Shown: one piece after another, positions 1 to 7,397 of the stretch
How the letters are laid out: the number at the start of each line of letters is the position of its first letter
Numbering within the stretch: the first letter of the stretch is position 1
Source: Bacteroides ilei
Lineage (GTDB): Bacteria > Bacteroidota > Bacteroidia > Bacteroidales > Bacteroidaceae
Direction of reading: 5' to 3'
Assembly: GCF_900128495.1 (NCBI RefSeq)
Contig: NZ_LT635801.1
Location: 321,997-385,996, forward strand
Length of the DNA: 64,000 nt
The notes under the pieces: model-generated
What the model was told of the DNA's origin: nothing
Databases searched by the model: none
Seen by the model: only the letters and a program-made list of their open reading frames with translations
Position numbers and translations under genes: made by a program

Positions 1-1
1 C

Positions 2-367
2 CGTTCGGATGACCATATCATCATGTTTCCGGCCGGACTCTGTTCCCGCAGACAGCATGGCGAAATCAAGGATCTGGAGTGGAAGAAGACATTTGTGACC
101 AAAAGTGTGGAGACGGAACGTTGGGTTGTCCCTATCCATTTCGAAGGGAGGAATTCTAATTTTTTCTATAATCTGGCCAATCTCTGCAAGTTTTTTGGCA
201 TCAAGTTCAACATTGCGATGCTTTATCTTGCGGATGAAATGTACAAGAACCGTCACAAAACATTCCGGGTAACGATTGGCAAACCTATTCCATGGCAGAC
301 TTTCGACCGCTCAAAGACACCGGCCGAGTGGGCTGAATATGTGCGTGAGGTGGTTTATAAACTGTAG
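2..367 (+). CDS. glsA: PlsC-type O-acyltransferase, C-terminal part (GlsA-like)
   Basis: The gene enters from the left edge; the frame is open from base 2 to the TAG at 365-367, so only about 121 C-terminal residues are visible. The text around FYNLANLCKFFGIKFN and MLYLADEMYKN, followed by GKPIPWQTFD, is typical of the lysophospholipid/hemolysin-type PlsC acyltransferases of Bacteroides. The next gene, 22 bases downstream on the same strand, is a GNAT-type N-acyltransferase. In Bacteroides thetaiotaomicron such a pair (glsA, glsB) makes glycine lipids: GlsB N-acylates glycine and GlsA adds the O-linked fatty acid. The HX4D catalytic motif lies outside the window, so activity cannot be judged. 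The symbol rests on context and family resemblance. Confidence 0.75.
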   Translation, partial: RSDDHIIMFPAGLCSRRQHGEIKDLEWKKTFVTKSVETERWVVPIHFEGRNSNFFYNLANLCKFFGIKFNIAMLYLADEMYKNRHKTFRVTIGKPIPWQTFDRSKTPAEWAEYVREVVYKL

Positions 368-389
368 TAATGAAGATTAAATAACTGAT

Positions 390-1373
390 ATGGAAGATAT
401 TATTGCACCAATTGACAGAGCTTTGTTGAAATCGGAACTGACTCCCGAACGGCGTTTGAGGATGACCAACAAAAGCAACAATGAAATTTATATCGTTGAC
501 TGGAAGAACGCTCCTAATGTGTTGAAGGAAATAGGCCGTTTGCGTGAAATCGCTTTCCGTGCTGCGGGAGGTGGTACAGGCAAGTCAATAGACCTGGACG
601 AGTATGATTTGATGGAGCATCCTTATCAGCAGTTGGTGGTATGGAACCCGGAAGCAGAGGAAATCTTGGGAGGATATCGGTACTTGTTGGGCGATGAAGT
701 GGAGTTTGACGAACATGGAAAACCGATTCTGGCTACCGCCCATATGTTTGATTTTTCGGAAAAGTTCCTGAAGGAATATCTTCCTACGACCATTGAACTG
801 GGACGTTCTTTCGTGACATTGGAATATCAGTCTACCCGCCGTGGTTCCAAGGGACTGTTTGCACTGGATAATTTGTGGGATGGTCTGGGCGCGCTTACCG
901 TCATCAAGCCGAATGTGAAGTATTTCTTCGGGAAGATGACCATGTATCCCAGCTATAACCGTTTCGGACGTGATATGATCCTGTTTTTCCTGAGAAAACA
1001 TTTCCATGACAAGGACGGGCTGATTACACCGATGTGTCCGTTGCAGATTGAAACGGATCAGGCGGTTCTTGAAAAGTTGTTCTGCAACGATACGTTCAAG
1101 GAAGATTACAAGGTATTGAATACGGAAGTCCGTAAACTGGGATACAACATTCCGCCGTTGGTCAACGCATACATGGGGTTGTCTCCTACGATGCGTATGT
1201 TCGGGACGGCCATCAATGACGGTTTCGGTGACGTAGAGGAAACCGGAATCCTGATCGCTGTGGATGAAATCCTGGAGGAAAAACGTATCCGTCATATCGA
1301 ATCCTTCATCAGGGAGCATCCGGAAGCGCTGACCATCACATCGGGTGCTAATCCGGTTGTATCTAAGTGCTGA
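390..1373 (+). CDS. glsB: GNAT-family glycine N-acyltransferase (GlsB-like)
   Basis: This 327-residue protein matches the hemolysin/OlsB-like acyltransferases of Bacteroides. In GlsB of B. thetaiotaomicron the enzyme transfers a 3-hydroxy fatty acid to the amino group of glycine, giving the N-acylglycine (commendamide) precursor of glycine lipids. Visible landmarks are REIAFRAAGGGTGKSIDLD near residues 52-70, EILGGYRYLLG near 90-100, and ELGRSFV near 137-143, the usual arrangement of this acyl-carrier-dependent family. It follows the O-acyltransferase gene by 22 bases, so both are probably one transcript, ended by the hairpin at 1408-1437. Membrane-associated lipid synthesis is inferred from the family. 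Confidence 0.8.
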   Translation: MEDIIAPIDRALLKSELTPERRLRMTNKSNNEIYIVDWKNAPNVLKEIGRLREIAFRAAGGGTGKSIDLDEYDLMEHPYQQLVVWNPEAEEILGGYRYLLGDEVEFDEHGKPILATAHMFDFSEKFLKEYLPTTIELGRSFVTLEYQSTRRGSKGLFALDNLWDGLGALTVIKPNVKYFFGKMTMYPSYNRFGRDMILFFLRKHFHDKDGLITPMCPLQIETDQAVLEKLFCNDTFKEDYKVLNTEVRKLGYNIPPLVNAYMGLSPTMRMFGTAINDGFGDVEETGILIAVDEILEEKRIRHIESFIREHPEALTITSGANPVVSKC

Positions 1374-1407
1374 TAATCAATTTCTTCTTGTTATTTCATA
1401 GTAGAGG

Positions 1408-1437
1408 CGTCCGGAAACCATTCCGGACGTTTTTTAT
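1408..1437 (+). terminator. Rho-independent terminator after glsB-like gene
   Basis: The arms CGTCCGGAA and TTCCGGACG pair perfectly over 9 bp with a 4-base loop and are followed by a run of T. It lies between the convergent glsB-like and dgt genes. It ends the forward operon and could also act on dgt. Confidence 0.85.
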
Positions 1438-1439
1438 GT

Positions 1440-2771
1440 CTATACTGCAGGCAGACTGTTTCCGTTGATCTTGCGGTAGAGGTCGAGGGCATAGACATCG
1501 GTCATTCCCGAGATATAATCGAGTACGGCCAGTACCTTTTCATAGAGCGTAGGTGCCTGGACATCATATTGTTTCGACATGCGGTTGATAAGCAGTTTGG
1601 AATAGGCTTTCTCGGGGTACCGTACGGCTTCGATGAACAGGTCTACAAGAGTCGTTATTACCTGGTAGCCGGCCAGTTCTATGTCAAGCACGTCTTTGGC
1701 ACAGTATATTTTCCCGAAAGCGGTCCTGGAGCAGTTTTCGTAGGCGTCGAGAACTGGCTGGTCCATATGCTTGATGAGCGACCCTTCGAATTTTCCTTCC
1801 AGAATCAGCTCTTCATTTTCCACGAAGGCTTTGGTGCATGCCTTGACCAGTACTCCGATGGCGGAAGTGCGCAGATAGGCAATCTGTTCGTTGGTGTCGG
1901 TCACCATCCGGCAGATGTTTTCAATATGCTGCAGCCGTTTTTCCGTAAAGAAGCGGCTGTAGAGCTCTTTGGTTTCCTGGGTAGTGAGAATTTTCAGCTT
2001 GTGTGCGTCTTCTATATCCATCATCTGGTAACAGATATCGTCGGCGGCCTCTACCAGGTATACCAGCGGGTGGCGGACATATTTTACCGGTTCTCCGTCC
2101 TTGTTGAGCCGTATCATTCCCAGTTCTTCGGCTATGCGTTCGAAATCCTTCTCTTCGGGTTGGAAAAAGCCGAATTTCTGCTTTTCCCCCGCCAGACGGG
2201 ACGAGAACGGGTATTTCACGATCGAAGCCAGGGTAGTGTAGGTCATGACAAAACCTCCCGGACGCCGTCCCTTGAACTGGTGGGTCAGCAGGCGGAAAGC
2301 GTTGGCATTTCCTTCAAAGTGGGTAAGGTCTTCCCATTCGGCGGGACTTACCAGACCTTTCAGCCTAAATCCTTTCCCTTCTGAAAAATAGGTTCCTATG
2401 GCTTTTTCTCCGGAATGGCCGAACGGCGGGTTTCCCATGTCGTGGGCAAGGCAGGCCGCCGAGACGATGGCCCCTATTTCAGACAGATGTGTATCGGACA
2501 GTTCGGGGTGCCGTTTTAACAGTACGGCGGCTATCTCATTACCTAATGAGCGTCCTACGCAGGACACTTCAAGGCTGTGTGTGAGTCGGTTGTGTACGAA
2601 GATGCTTCCGGGAAGAGGAAATACCTGGGTCTTGTTCTGCAGCCGGCGGAAAGGTGCGGAAAATATCAGGCGGTCATAGTCACGTTGGAACTCCGTGCGG
2701 TCCTCTTTTCTGGTTTCATGGAACGATTCCAGTCCGAAGCGTTTGTTTGAGATCAGTTGTTTCCAGTTCAT
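1440..2771 (-). CDS. dgt: deoxyguanosinetriphosphate triphosphohydrolase (dGTPase)
   Basis: The 443-residue protein is an HD-domain dNTP triphosphohydrolase, which cleaves dGTP to deoxyguanosine and tripolyphosphate and so helps set dNTP pools. The N-terminal FSAPFRRLQNKTQVFP block, the RLTHSLEV histidine (H65) and the AHDMGNPPFGHSG block with the HD pair (H110, D111) form the metal site; VEAADDICYQMMDIED further on supplies the last acidic ligand. Its start is the first ATG after a -7 box on the same strand (2800-2807). It is divergent from dut, another dNTP-pool enzyme, with about 120 bases between the starts. Confidence 0.93.
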   Translation of the reverse strand: MNWKQLISNKRFGLESFHETRKEDRTEFQRDYDRLIFSAPFRRLQNKTQVFPLPGSIFVHNRLTHSLEVSCVGRSLGNEIAAVLLKRHPELSDTHLSEIGAIVSAACLAHDMGNPPFGHSGEKAIGTYFSEGKGFRLKGLVSPAEWEDLTHFEGNANAFRLLTHQFKGRRPGGFVMTYTTLASIVKYPFSSRLAGEKQKFGFFQPEEKDFERIAEELGMIRLNKDGEPVKYVRHPLVYLVEAADDICYQMMDIEDAHKLKILTTQETKELYSRFFTEKRLQHIENICRMVTDTNEQIAYLRTSAIGVLVKACTKAFVENEELILEGKFEGSLIKHMDQPVLDAYENCSRTAFGKIYCAKDVLDIELAGYQVITTLVDLFIEAVRYPEKAYSKLLINRMSKQYDVQAPTLYEKVLAVLDYISGMTDVYALDLYRKINGNSLPAV

Positions 2772-2799
2772 TTGTTTCTAGCTACATGGTTGCCTCTTG

Positions 2800-2807
2800 C
2801 AAATGTA
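2800..2807 (-). promoter_or_regulatory. Bacteroidales -7 box for dgt
   Basis: Read on the minus strand this is TACATTTG, matching the TAnnTTTG -7 consensus, 29 bases upstream of the dgt start. No clear -33 element was confirmed. Confidence 0.5.
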
Positions 2808-2892
2808 TAAAAGATTCGTTTAAAAAATGGTAAACAGGTTTATAAATCCCGTGAAATATGTAAATTCGCAACTTAATAAGAATAACAATGTT

Positions 2893-3327
2893 ATGAAAGT
2901 ACAAATTATCAATAAGTCGAAACACGATTTACCTCAATATGCGACTCCGCTTTCGGCCGGAATGGACCTGAGGGCGAACCTGGATGCACCTGTCACCCTG
3001 AAGCCCTTGCAGCGTTGCCTGATACCTACGGGGCTTTATATTGCCTTGCCCGACGGTTACGAGGCGCAGATCCGTCCGCGCAGCGGCCTGGCGTTGAAGA
3101 AAGGGATTACTTTGTTGAATACACCGGGAACCATCGATGCCGACTACCGTGGTGAAATCGGTGTGATTCTGGTCAATCTTTCGGCCGAAGATTTTGTGGT
3201 CGAAGACGGTGAACGGATTGCACAGATGGTCATTGCGCGGTATGAAAAGGCGGAGTGGACGGAAGTGGAGATACTGGATGAGACAGAACGTGGTGCCGGC
3301 GGTTTCGGACATACCGGAACTGTGTGA
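2893..3327 (+). CDS. dut: dUTP diphosphatase (dUTPase)
   Basis: Starting at the ATG at 2893 gives 144 residues (MKVQIINKS), the normal length for a trimeric dUTPase; an upstream in-frame ATG at 2827 would add 22 unconserved residues and lies before a likely -7 box (TAAATTCG, 2861-2868). All five dUTPase motifs are present in order: AGMDLRA (22-28), PRSGLA (62-67), [11 protein letters not shown] (79-89), GERIAQM (106-112) and the P-loop-like [10 protein letters not shown] (133-142). It hydrolyses dUTP to dUMP and diphosphate, keeping uracil out of DNA and feeding thymidylate synthesis. The TPR lipoprotein gene begins 35 bases downstream. Confidence 0.95.
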   Translation: MKVQIINKSKHDLPQYATPLSAGMDLRANLDAPVTLKPLQRCLIPTGLYIALPDGYEAQIRPRSGLALKKGITLLNTPGTIDADYRGEIGVILVNLSAEDFVVEDGERIAQMVIARYEKAEWTEVEILDETERGAGGFGHTGTV

Positions 3328-3362
3328 CGGATACAAGGTGTGAACTAATATTTTGAATCGGG

Positions 3363-5159
3363 ATGAGAAAACTTCTCTATATATTATTGGGGTGTATGCT
3401 TTTGTCGGGGATGGTGGCGTGCGGAACTTCGGGCAGGATACCGGAAGGGAAACGTACGGAGGCATCGGAAGACAAGGATCCGCTTACACCCGAACAGCGC
3501 CGTAAATACGACTATTTTTTCCTGGAGGCGTTGAGGATGAAGCAGAAGGGAGACTATGACGCGGCGTATTCGCTGTATACCCATTGCCTGGATATCTATC
3601 CTTCATCTTCGGCGGCCCTGTATGAAATATCACGTTTCTACATGTATCTGGGGCAGGAAAAGAAGGGTGAAGAGGCGTTGAAGCGTGCGGTCCGTTCGGA
3701 CGAGTCGAATTTCTGGTACAAGCAGACACTGGCAGCCTATTATGAGGCGAAAAGGGAACTTCCGAAAGCCATTTCGGTATATGAAGATATGGCTGAGCGT
3801 TTCCCGATACGTCTGGAGCCGCTGATGTCGCTGGTCGACCTGTATAATCAGACCAAGAGCTACCAGCAGGTGGTCAATACCTTGGACCGTCTGGAAGAGC
3901 TGGACGGCAAGTCGGAACAGATCAGCATGGAGAAGTTCCGGATGTATCTGAATCTGGGAGATACGGAAAAGGCTTTCACTGAAATCGCCAGTCTGTCCGC
4001 AGAATATCCTTACGACATGCGTTACCGGACTATCCTGGGTGATGTCTACCTGGAGAACGGGAAGCCGCAGGAGGCGTATGATGTGTACCAGCGTATATTG
4101 AAAGAGGAACCGGGCTATGCACCGGCGCTGCTTTCCATGGCATCCTATTACCAGAAGACGGGACAGGACAGCCTTTACCACGTGCAGCTGGATACGATTC
4201 TTCTGAACCGGAACGTGGAATCGGATACCAAGATGAATATCATGAGACAGCTGATTCTGCAGTCGGAACAGACTACGAAAGACAGTACGCAGATAGTAGC
4301 CTTGTTCCGTAATATCCTGAAGGAGCCGCAGCAGAATGCCGATTTGGCCATGCTCTGCGCACAATATATGATAACCAAGCATATGGAGAAAGAATCGGTT
4401 CCGGTACTGGAACAGGTGCTGGATCTGGATCCGGAAAACAAGCCCGCCCGTCTGCAACTGTTGAGTTATGCCATCCGTGACAACAAGCTGGACGACGTGA
4501 TTGAGATTGCCAAACCTGCCCTGGTCTATAACCCCGATGCGCTTGAATTCTATTATTACCTGGGACTGGCCCATTATCAGAAAGACGAGCTTGATGAGGC
4601 TTTGGATGTATTCGGTAAAGGTGTGAAACAGATCAATGAGAAGAGCGACAAGCATGTGGCTTCCGATTTCTACGCTATTCTGGGTGATATCTATCACCAG
4701 AAGGGAATGTCGGCCGAATCGTATGCCGCATACGATTCTTCTTTGGTCTATAATCCGGACAATATAGGTACGATGAACAATTATGCCTATTTCCTTTCGC
4801 AGGACCGTACCCATCTGGACAAGGCGGAAGAGATGAGCTACAAGACGGTAAAGGCCGAGCCCGACAATTCCACTTACCTGGATACCTATGCCTGGATCTT
4901 GTTTGAAAAGGGCAGGTATACGGAGGCCCGTATCTACATTGAGCAGGCATTGCGTAATGGCGGTGATACGAGTCGGGTAATTGTGGAACATTGCGGAGAT
5001 ATTTATTACAAGTTGGGTGAAGTGGACAAGGCCGTGGAATACTGGAAAAAGGCCGATGCCATTGAGGTACCTGAAGATGATGTCGCTTCACAGCCTACTC
5101 CGCAGGAAATCAAACGTTTGAAACAAAAGATTGCACAACGAAAATACATTGCTGAATGA
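3363..5159 (+). CDS. TPR-repeat lipoprotein
   Basis: This 598-residue protein begins with a lipoprotein signal ending LLSGMVAC, so it is probably lipidated at Cys20 and sits in the envelope. The rest is tandem tetratricopeptide repeats: units such as ALYEISRFYMYLGQEKKGEEALKRA, then PQEAYDVYQRILKEEPGYAPA and DEALDVFGKGV, recur about every 34 residues almost to the C-terminus. TPR arrays bind partner proteins; no enzymatic domain is seen. Its stop overlaps the start of the DUF4292 gene (ATGA), which in turn overlaps the EnvC-like gene, so all three are probably translationally coupled and work together in the envelope. The exact role is not known to me. Confidence 0.85.
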   Translation: MRKLLYILLGCMLLSGMVACGTSGRIPEGKRTEASEDKDPLTPEQRRKYDYFFLEALRMKQKGDYDAAYSLYTHCLDIYPSSSAALYEISRFYMYLGQEKKGEEALKRAVRSDESNFWYKQTLAAYYEAKRELPKAISVYEDMAERFPIRLEPLMSLVDLYNQTKSYQQVVNTLDRLEELDGKSEQISMEKFRMYLNLGDTEKAFTEIASLSAEYPYDMRYRTILGDVYLENGKPQEAYDVYQRILKEEPGYAPALLSMASYYQKTGQDSLYHVQLDTILLNRNVESDTKMNIMRQLILQSEQTTKDSTQIVALFRNILKEPQQNADLAMLCAQYMITKHMEKESVPVLEQVLDLDPENKPARLQLLSYAIRDNKLDDVIEIAKPALVYNPDALEFYYYLGLAHYQKDELDEALDVFGKGVKQINEKSDKHVASDFYAILGDIYHQKGMSAESYAAYDSSLVYNPDNIGTMNNYAYFLSQDRTHLDKAEEMSYKTVKAEPDNSTYLDTYAWILFEKGRYTEARIYIEQALRNGGDTSRVIVEHCGDIYYKLGEVDKAVEYWKKADAIEVPEDDVASQPTPQEIKRLKQKIAQRKYIAE

Positions 5160-5992
5160 TCGGAAAATTAATGAGATACGTGTTTCCAGCTATCGTGGCG
5201 CTTGTAGTCGCCTCCTGTTCATCGACCCGGAAACTGGAAAGGCAGCCCATGATAGGCGGTCTTACGGGACAGGCTTATATAGAAAAGATCATAGAGCTTT
5301 CGCCGGAATGGAAATCATTGAACGGTAAGGTGGCCCTGAATCTTGATCTGGGCGGGCAGAAACCTATGAAGGTGACGGCTACATTCCGCCTGAAGCGGGG
5401 AGAGTCTATCCAGTTGCTGGTGGCTCCGCTGTTGGGTATTGAAGTGGCGCGTCTGGAGATTTCACCCGACGGACTGCTGGTGCTCGACCGTATGAACAAA
5501 CGCTATGTACAGCTTTCGTTTGATGAAGTCAGTCGTTGGGCGCATACGGAACTGAATTATACAATCCTGCAGTCCTTGTTCCTGAATGAAGTTTTCCTGC
5601 CCGACCGGACCCGGCTGACGCCGGAAGATGCGGATGCTTTCCATGTTACTCTGGACGGTGACGATGCCACTTTGCGTGTAAAGGCTGCACGTACGTTGTC
5701 TTATCTGTTCCGCACATCGGCTGCACAAGGACTGCTGGAAGAGAGTTCGATAGCGGTATCGGGAACACCTTATGTACTGAACTGGAAGTACAGTGATTTC
5801 GCCGAACTGGACAATAAGCTGTATCCCCGACAGATGAAGTTGGATGTGGGTGGTGTAGACAAGCCGGTGAAGCTGGATATGCAGTTCTCGCGCCTGTCGG
5901 TCAACGGTGAATGGGAATCCCGTACGGAAGTGTCATCCCGATACACACGGATCGGAATGGAAGATATCATAAAGATGTTGGGAAAACAATGA
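5156..5992 (+). CDS. DUF4292 lipoprotein
   Basis: The 278-residue product has a signal peptide ending VALVVASC, giving a lipoprotein with Cys at residue 21. The body, with SLNGKVALNLDLGGQKPMKVTATFRLKRGESIQL and LGIEVARLEISPDGLLVLDRM, fits the DUF4292 family, whose predicted fold resembles the LolA/LolB lipoprotein carriers. A role in handling lipoproteins or envelope lipids is inference from that resemblance. The ATG overlaps the stop of the preceding TPR gene by 4 bases (ATGA), and its own stop overlaps the next gene in the same way, indicating tight co-translation. Confidence 0.8.
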   Translation: MIGKLMRYVFPAIVALVVASCSSTRKLERQPMIGGLTGQAYIEKIIELSPEWKSLNGKVALNLDLGGQKPMKVTATFRLKRGESIQLLVAPLLGIEVARLEISPDGLLVLDRMNKRYVQLSFDEVSRWAHTELNYTILQSLFLNEVFLPDRTRLTPEDADAFHVTLDGDDATLRVKAARTLSYLFRTSAAQGLLEESSIAVSGTPYVLNWKYSDFAELDNKLYPRQMKLDVGGVDKPVKLDMQFSRLSVNGEWESRTEVSSRYTRIGMEDIIKMLGKQ

Positions 5993-7311
5993 GGAAAATA
6001 ATTGCTTTAACCGCTGTGTTTGTGTGCTGTGCTTTGTCGCTGAATGCGCAGAGTACACCCAAGATACGCCAGTTGGAGAAGCAGCATGCCGAACTGCAGA
6101 AGCAGATTTCTGAATCGGAGACCTTGTTGCAGTCTACCAAGAAGGATGTCAAGAGCCAGTTGAATAATCTGGCTCTGCTTTCAGGGCAGATTGATGAACG
6201 GAAGAAGTATATTGCCACTATCGAGGCTGATGTGCAGACTGTCCAGCGTGAGATAGAACGTGTTCAGATGGATTTGCGTGAATTGCAGAAAGAGTTGGCC
6301 GACAAACGCAACAAGTATGAGAAGTCGGTTACCTATATGTATAAGAACAAGTCTGTACAGGAGAAGCTGATGTTCATCTTTTCGGCCGACAATCTGAGCC
6401 AGATGTACCGCCGTATGCGTTATGTGCAGGAATATGCCGACTTCCAGCGCCGGCAGGGAATTCAGGTACAGCGCAAGCAGCGGCAGGTGGAAGAGAAAAA
6501 GAAAGTGCTTCTGGCCAGTCGGGAATCCAAGGAAAGGCTGTTACAGCAAGGCGAGGAGGAAAAGTCAAAGCTGGAGGCGCAGGAGAAAGAGCGTAAGACA
6601 CTGTTGGCTTCCTTGCAGAAGAAGCAGCGTGGAATCCAGAATGAAATCCGTAAGAAGAGAGCTTCGGCCGATAAGCTGAATGCTCAGATAGACCGTCTGA
6701 TAGCGATCGAGGTCGAGAAGGCCCGTAAGCGTGCGGAGGAAGAAGCCCGGCGTAAGGCCGAGGAGGCCCGTAAGTTGGCCGAGGCGGAAGCCCGGAAAAA
6801 AGGCGGTAAGGAAAGTACCGCAAAAGAGACCTCCAAGGGAAAAACAGGTTCCGTTTCGAAGGTGGAGACGTATCGGGTCGATTCGGAAGACCGCCGTTTG
6901 TCGGGTGTATTCGAGCAGAACCGTGGCCGTCTGCCTGTTCCGGTGACCGGTCCTTACGTGATAGTAGGGCATTACGGGCAATACCAGGTAGAAGGTTTGC
7001 GGAATGTACGGCTGGACAATAAAGGTGTGGATATCAAGGGTAAGCCGGGAGCACAGGCCCGTGCCATCTTTGACGGTGAAGTGTCGGCCATTTTCCAGTA
7101 TAACGGTCTGGCCAATGTCCTGATACGTCATGGAAGTTACATTTCGGTGTATTGCAACCTGTCGTCGGTTCTGGTGAAGAAAGGCAGTAAGGTCAATACG
7201 CGTGATGTGATAGGGCAGATCCATACCGACAAGGACGGGAATACGATACTTCATTTCCAGCTCCGTAAGGAAACGGCGAAGCTGAATCCGGAAGTCTGGT
7301 TGGGAAGATGA
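5989..7311 (+). CDS. EnvC-like coiled-coil protein with degenerate LytM/M23 domain
   Basis: Starting at 5989 (MRKIIALTAVF) gives 440 residues with a cleavable signal peptide ending near LNAQ; a longer in-frame start at 5911 lies inside DUF4292 and is unlikely. Residues about 25-290 are a long coiled coil rich in E, K, Q and R, as in EnvC. The C-terminal LytM domain (about 330-440) keeps the fold but not the full zinc site: the first histidine of HxxxD is Asn344 (NKGVD) and the first histidine of HxH is Ile420 (ILHFQ). It is therefore probably an inactive amidase activator in cell separation rather than a peptidase. It is coupled to the DUF4292 gene by an ATGA overlap. Confidence 0.83.
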   Translation: MRKIIALTAVFVCCALSLNAQSTPKIRQLEKQHAELQKQISESETLLQSTKKDVKSQLNNLALLSGQIDERKKYIATIEADVQTVQREIERVQMDLRELQKELADKRNKYEKSVTYMYKNKSVQEKLMFIFSADNLSQMYRRMRYVQEYADFQRRQGIQVQRKQRQVEEKKKVLLASRESKERLLQQGEEEKSKLEAQEKERKTLLASLQKKQRGIQNEIRKKRASADKLNAQIDRLIAIEVEKARKRAEEEARRKAEEARKLAEAEARKKGGKESTAKETSKGKTGSVSKVETYRVDSEDRRLSGVFEQNRGRLPVPVTGPYVIVGHYGQYQVEGLRNVRLDNKGVDIKGKPGAQARAIFDGEVSAIFQYNGLANVLIRHGSYISVYCNLSSVLVKKGSKVNTRDVIGQIHTDKDGNTILHFQLRKETAKLNPEVWLGR

Positions 7312-7335
7312 CAGGGAATGATATGAGAACAGCAT

Positions 7336-7384
7336 AAAAAATAACGGCTGTCCCAGGTTGTATGGGGCAGCCGTTATTTTTTAT
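7336..7384. terminator. bidirectional terminator between EnvC-like gene and dsbD-like gene
   Basis: AAAAAATAACGGCTG pairs with CAGCCGTTATTTTTT around a short loop that adds a partial CCC/GGG pairing. A-run and T-run flank the stem, so it works in both directions between two convergent genes. Confidence 0.88.
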
Positions 7385-7397
7385 TGTGAAGACCGTC

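Noticed and set aside
585..1319. 244-codon antisense frame over glsB-like gene
   Set aside because: Shadow of a recognised acyltransferase; no start signal or protein-like motifs.
3630..4991. 453-codon antisense frame over the TPR gene
   Set aside because: It is the complement of a strong lipoprotein gene; no family match, no promoter and its text is the usual by-product of GC-skewed repeats.
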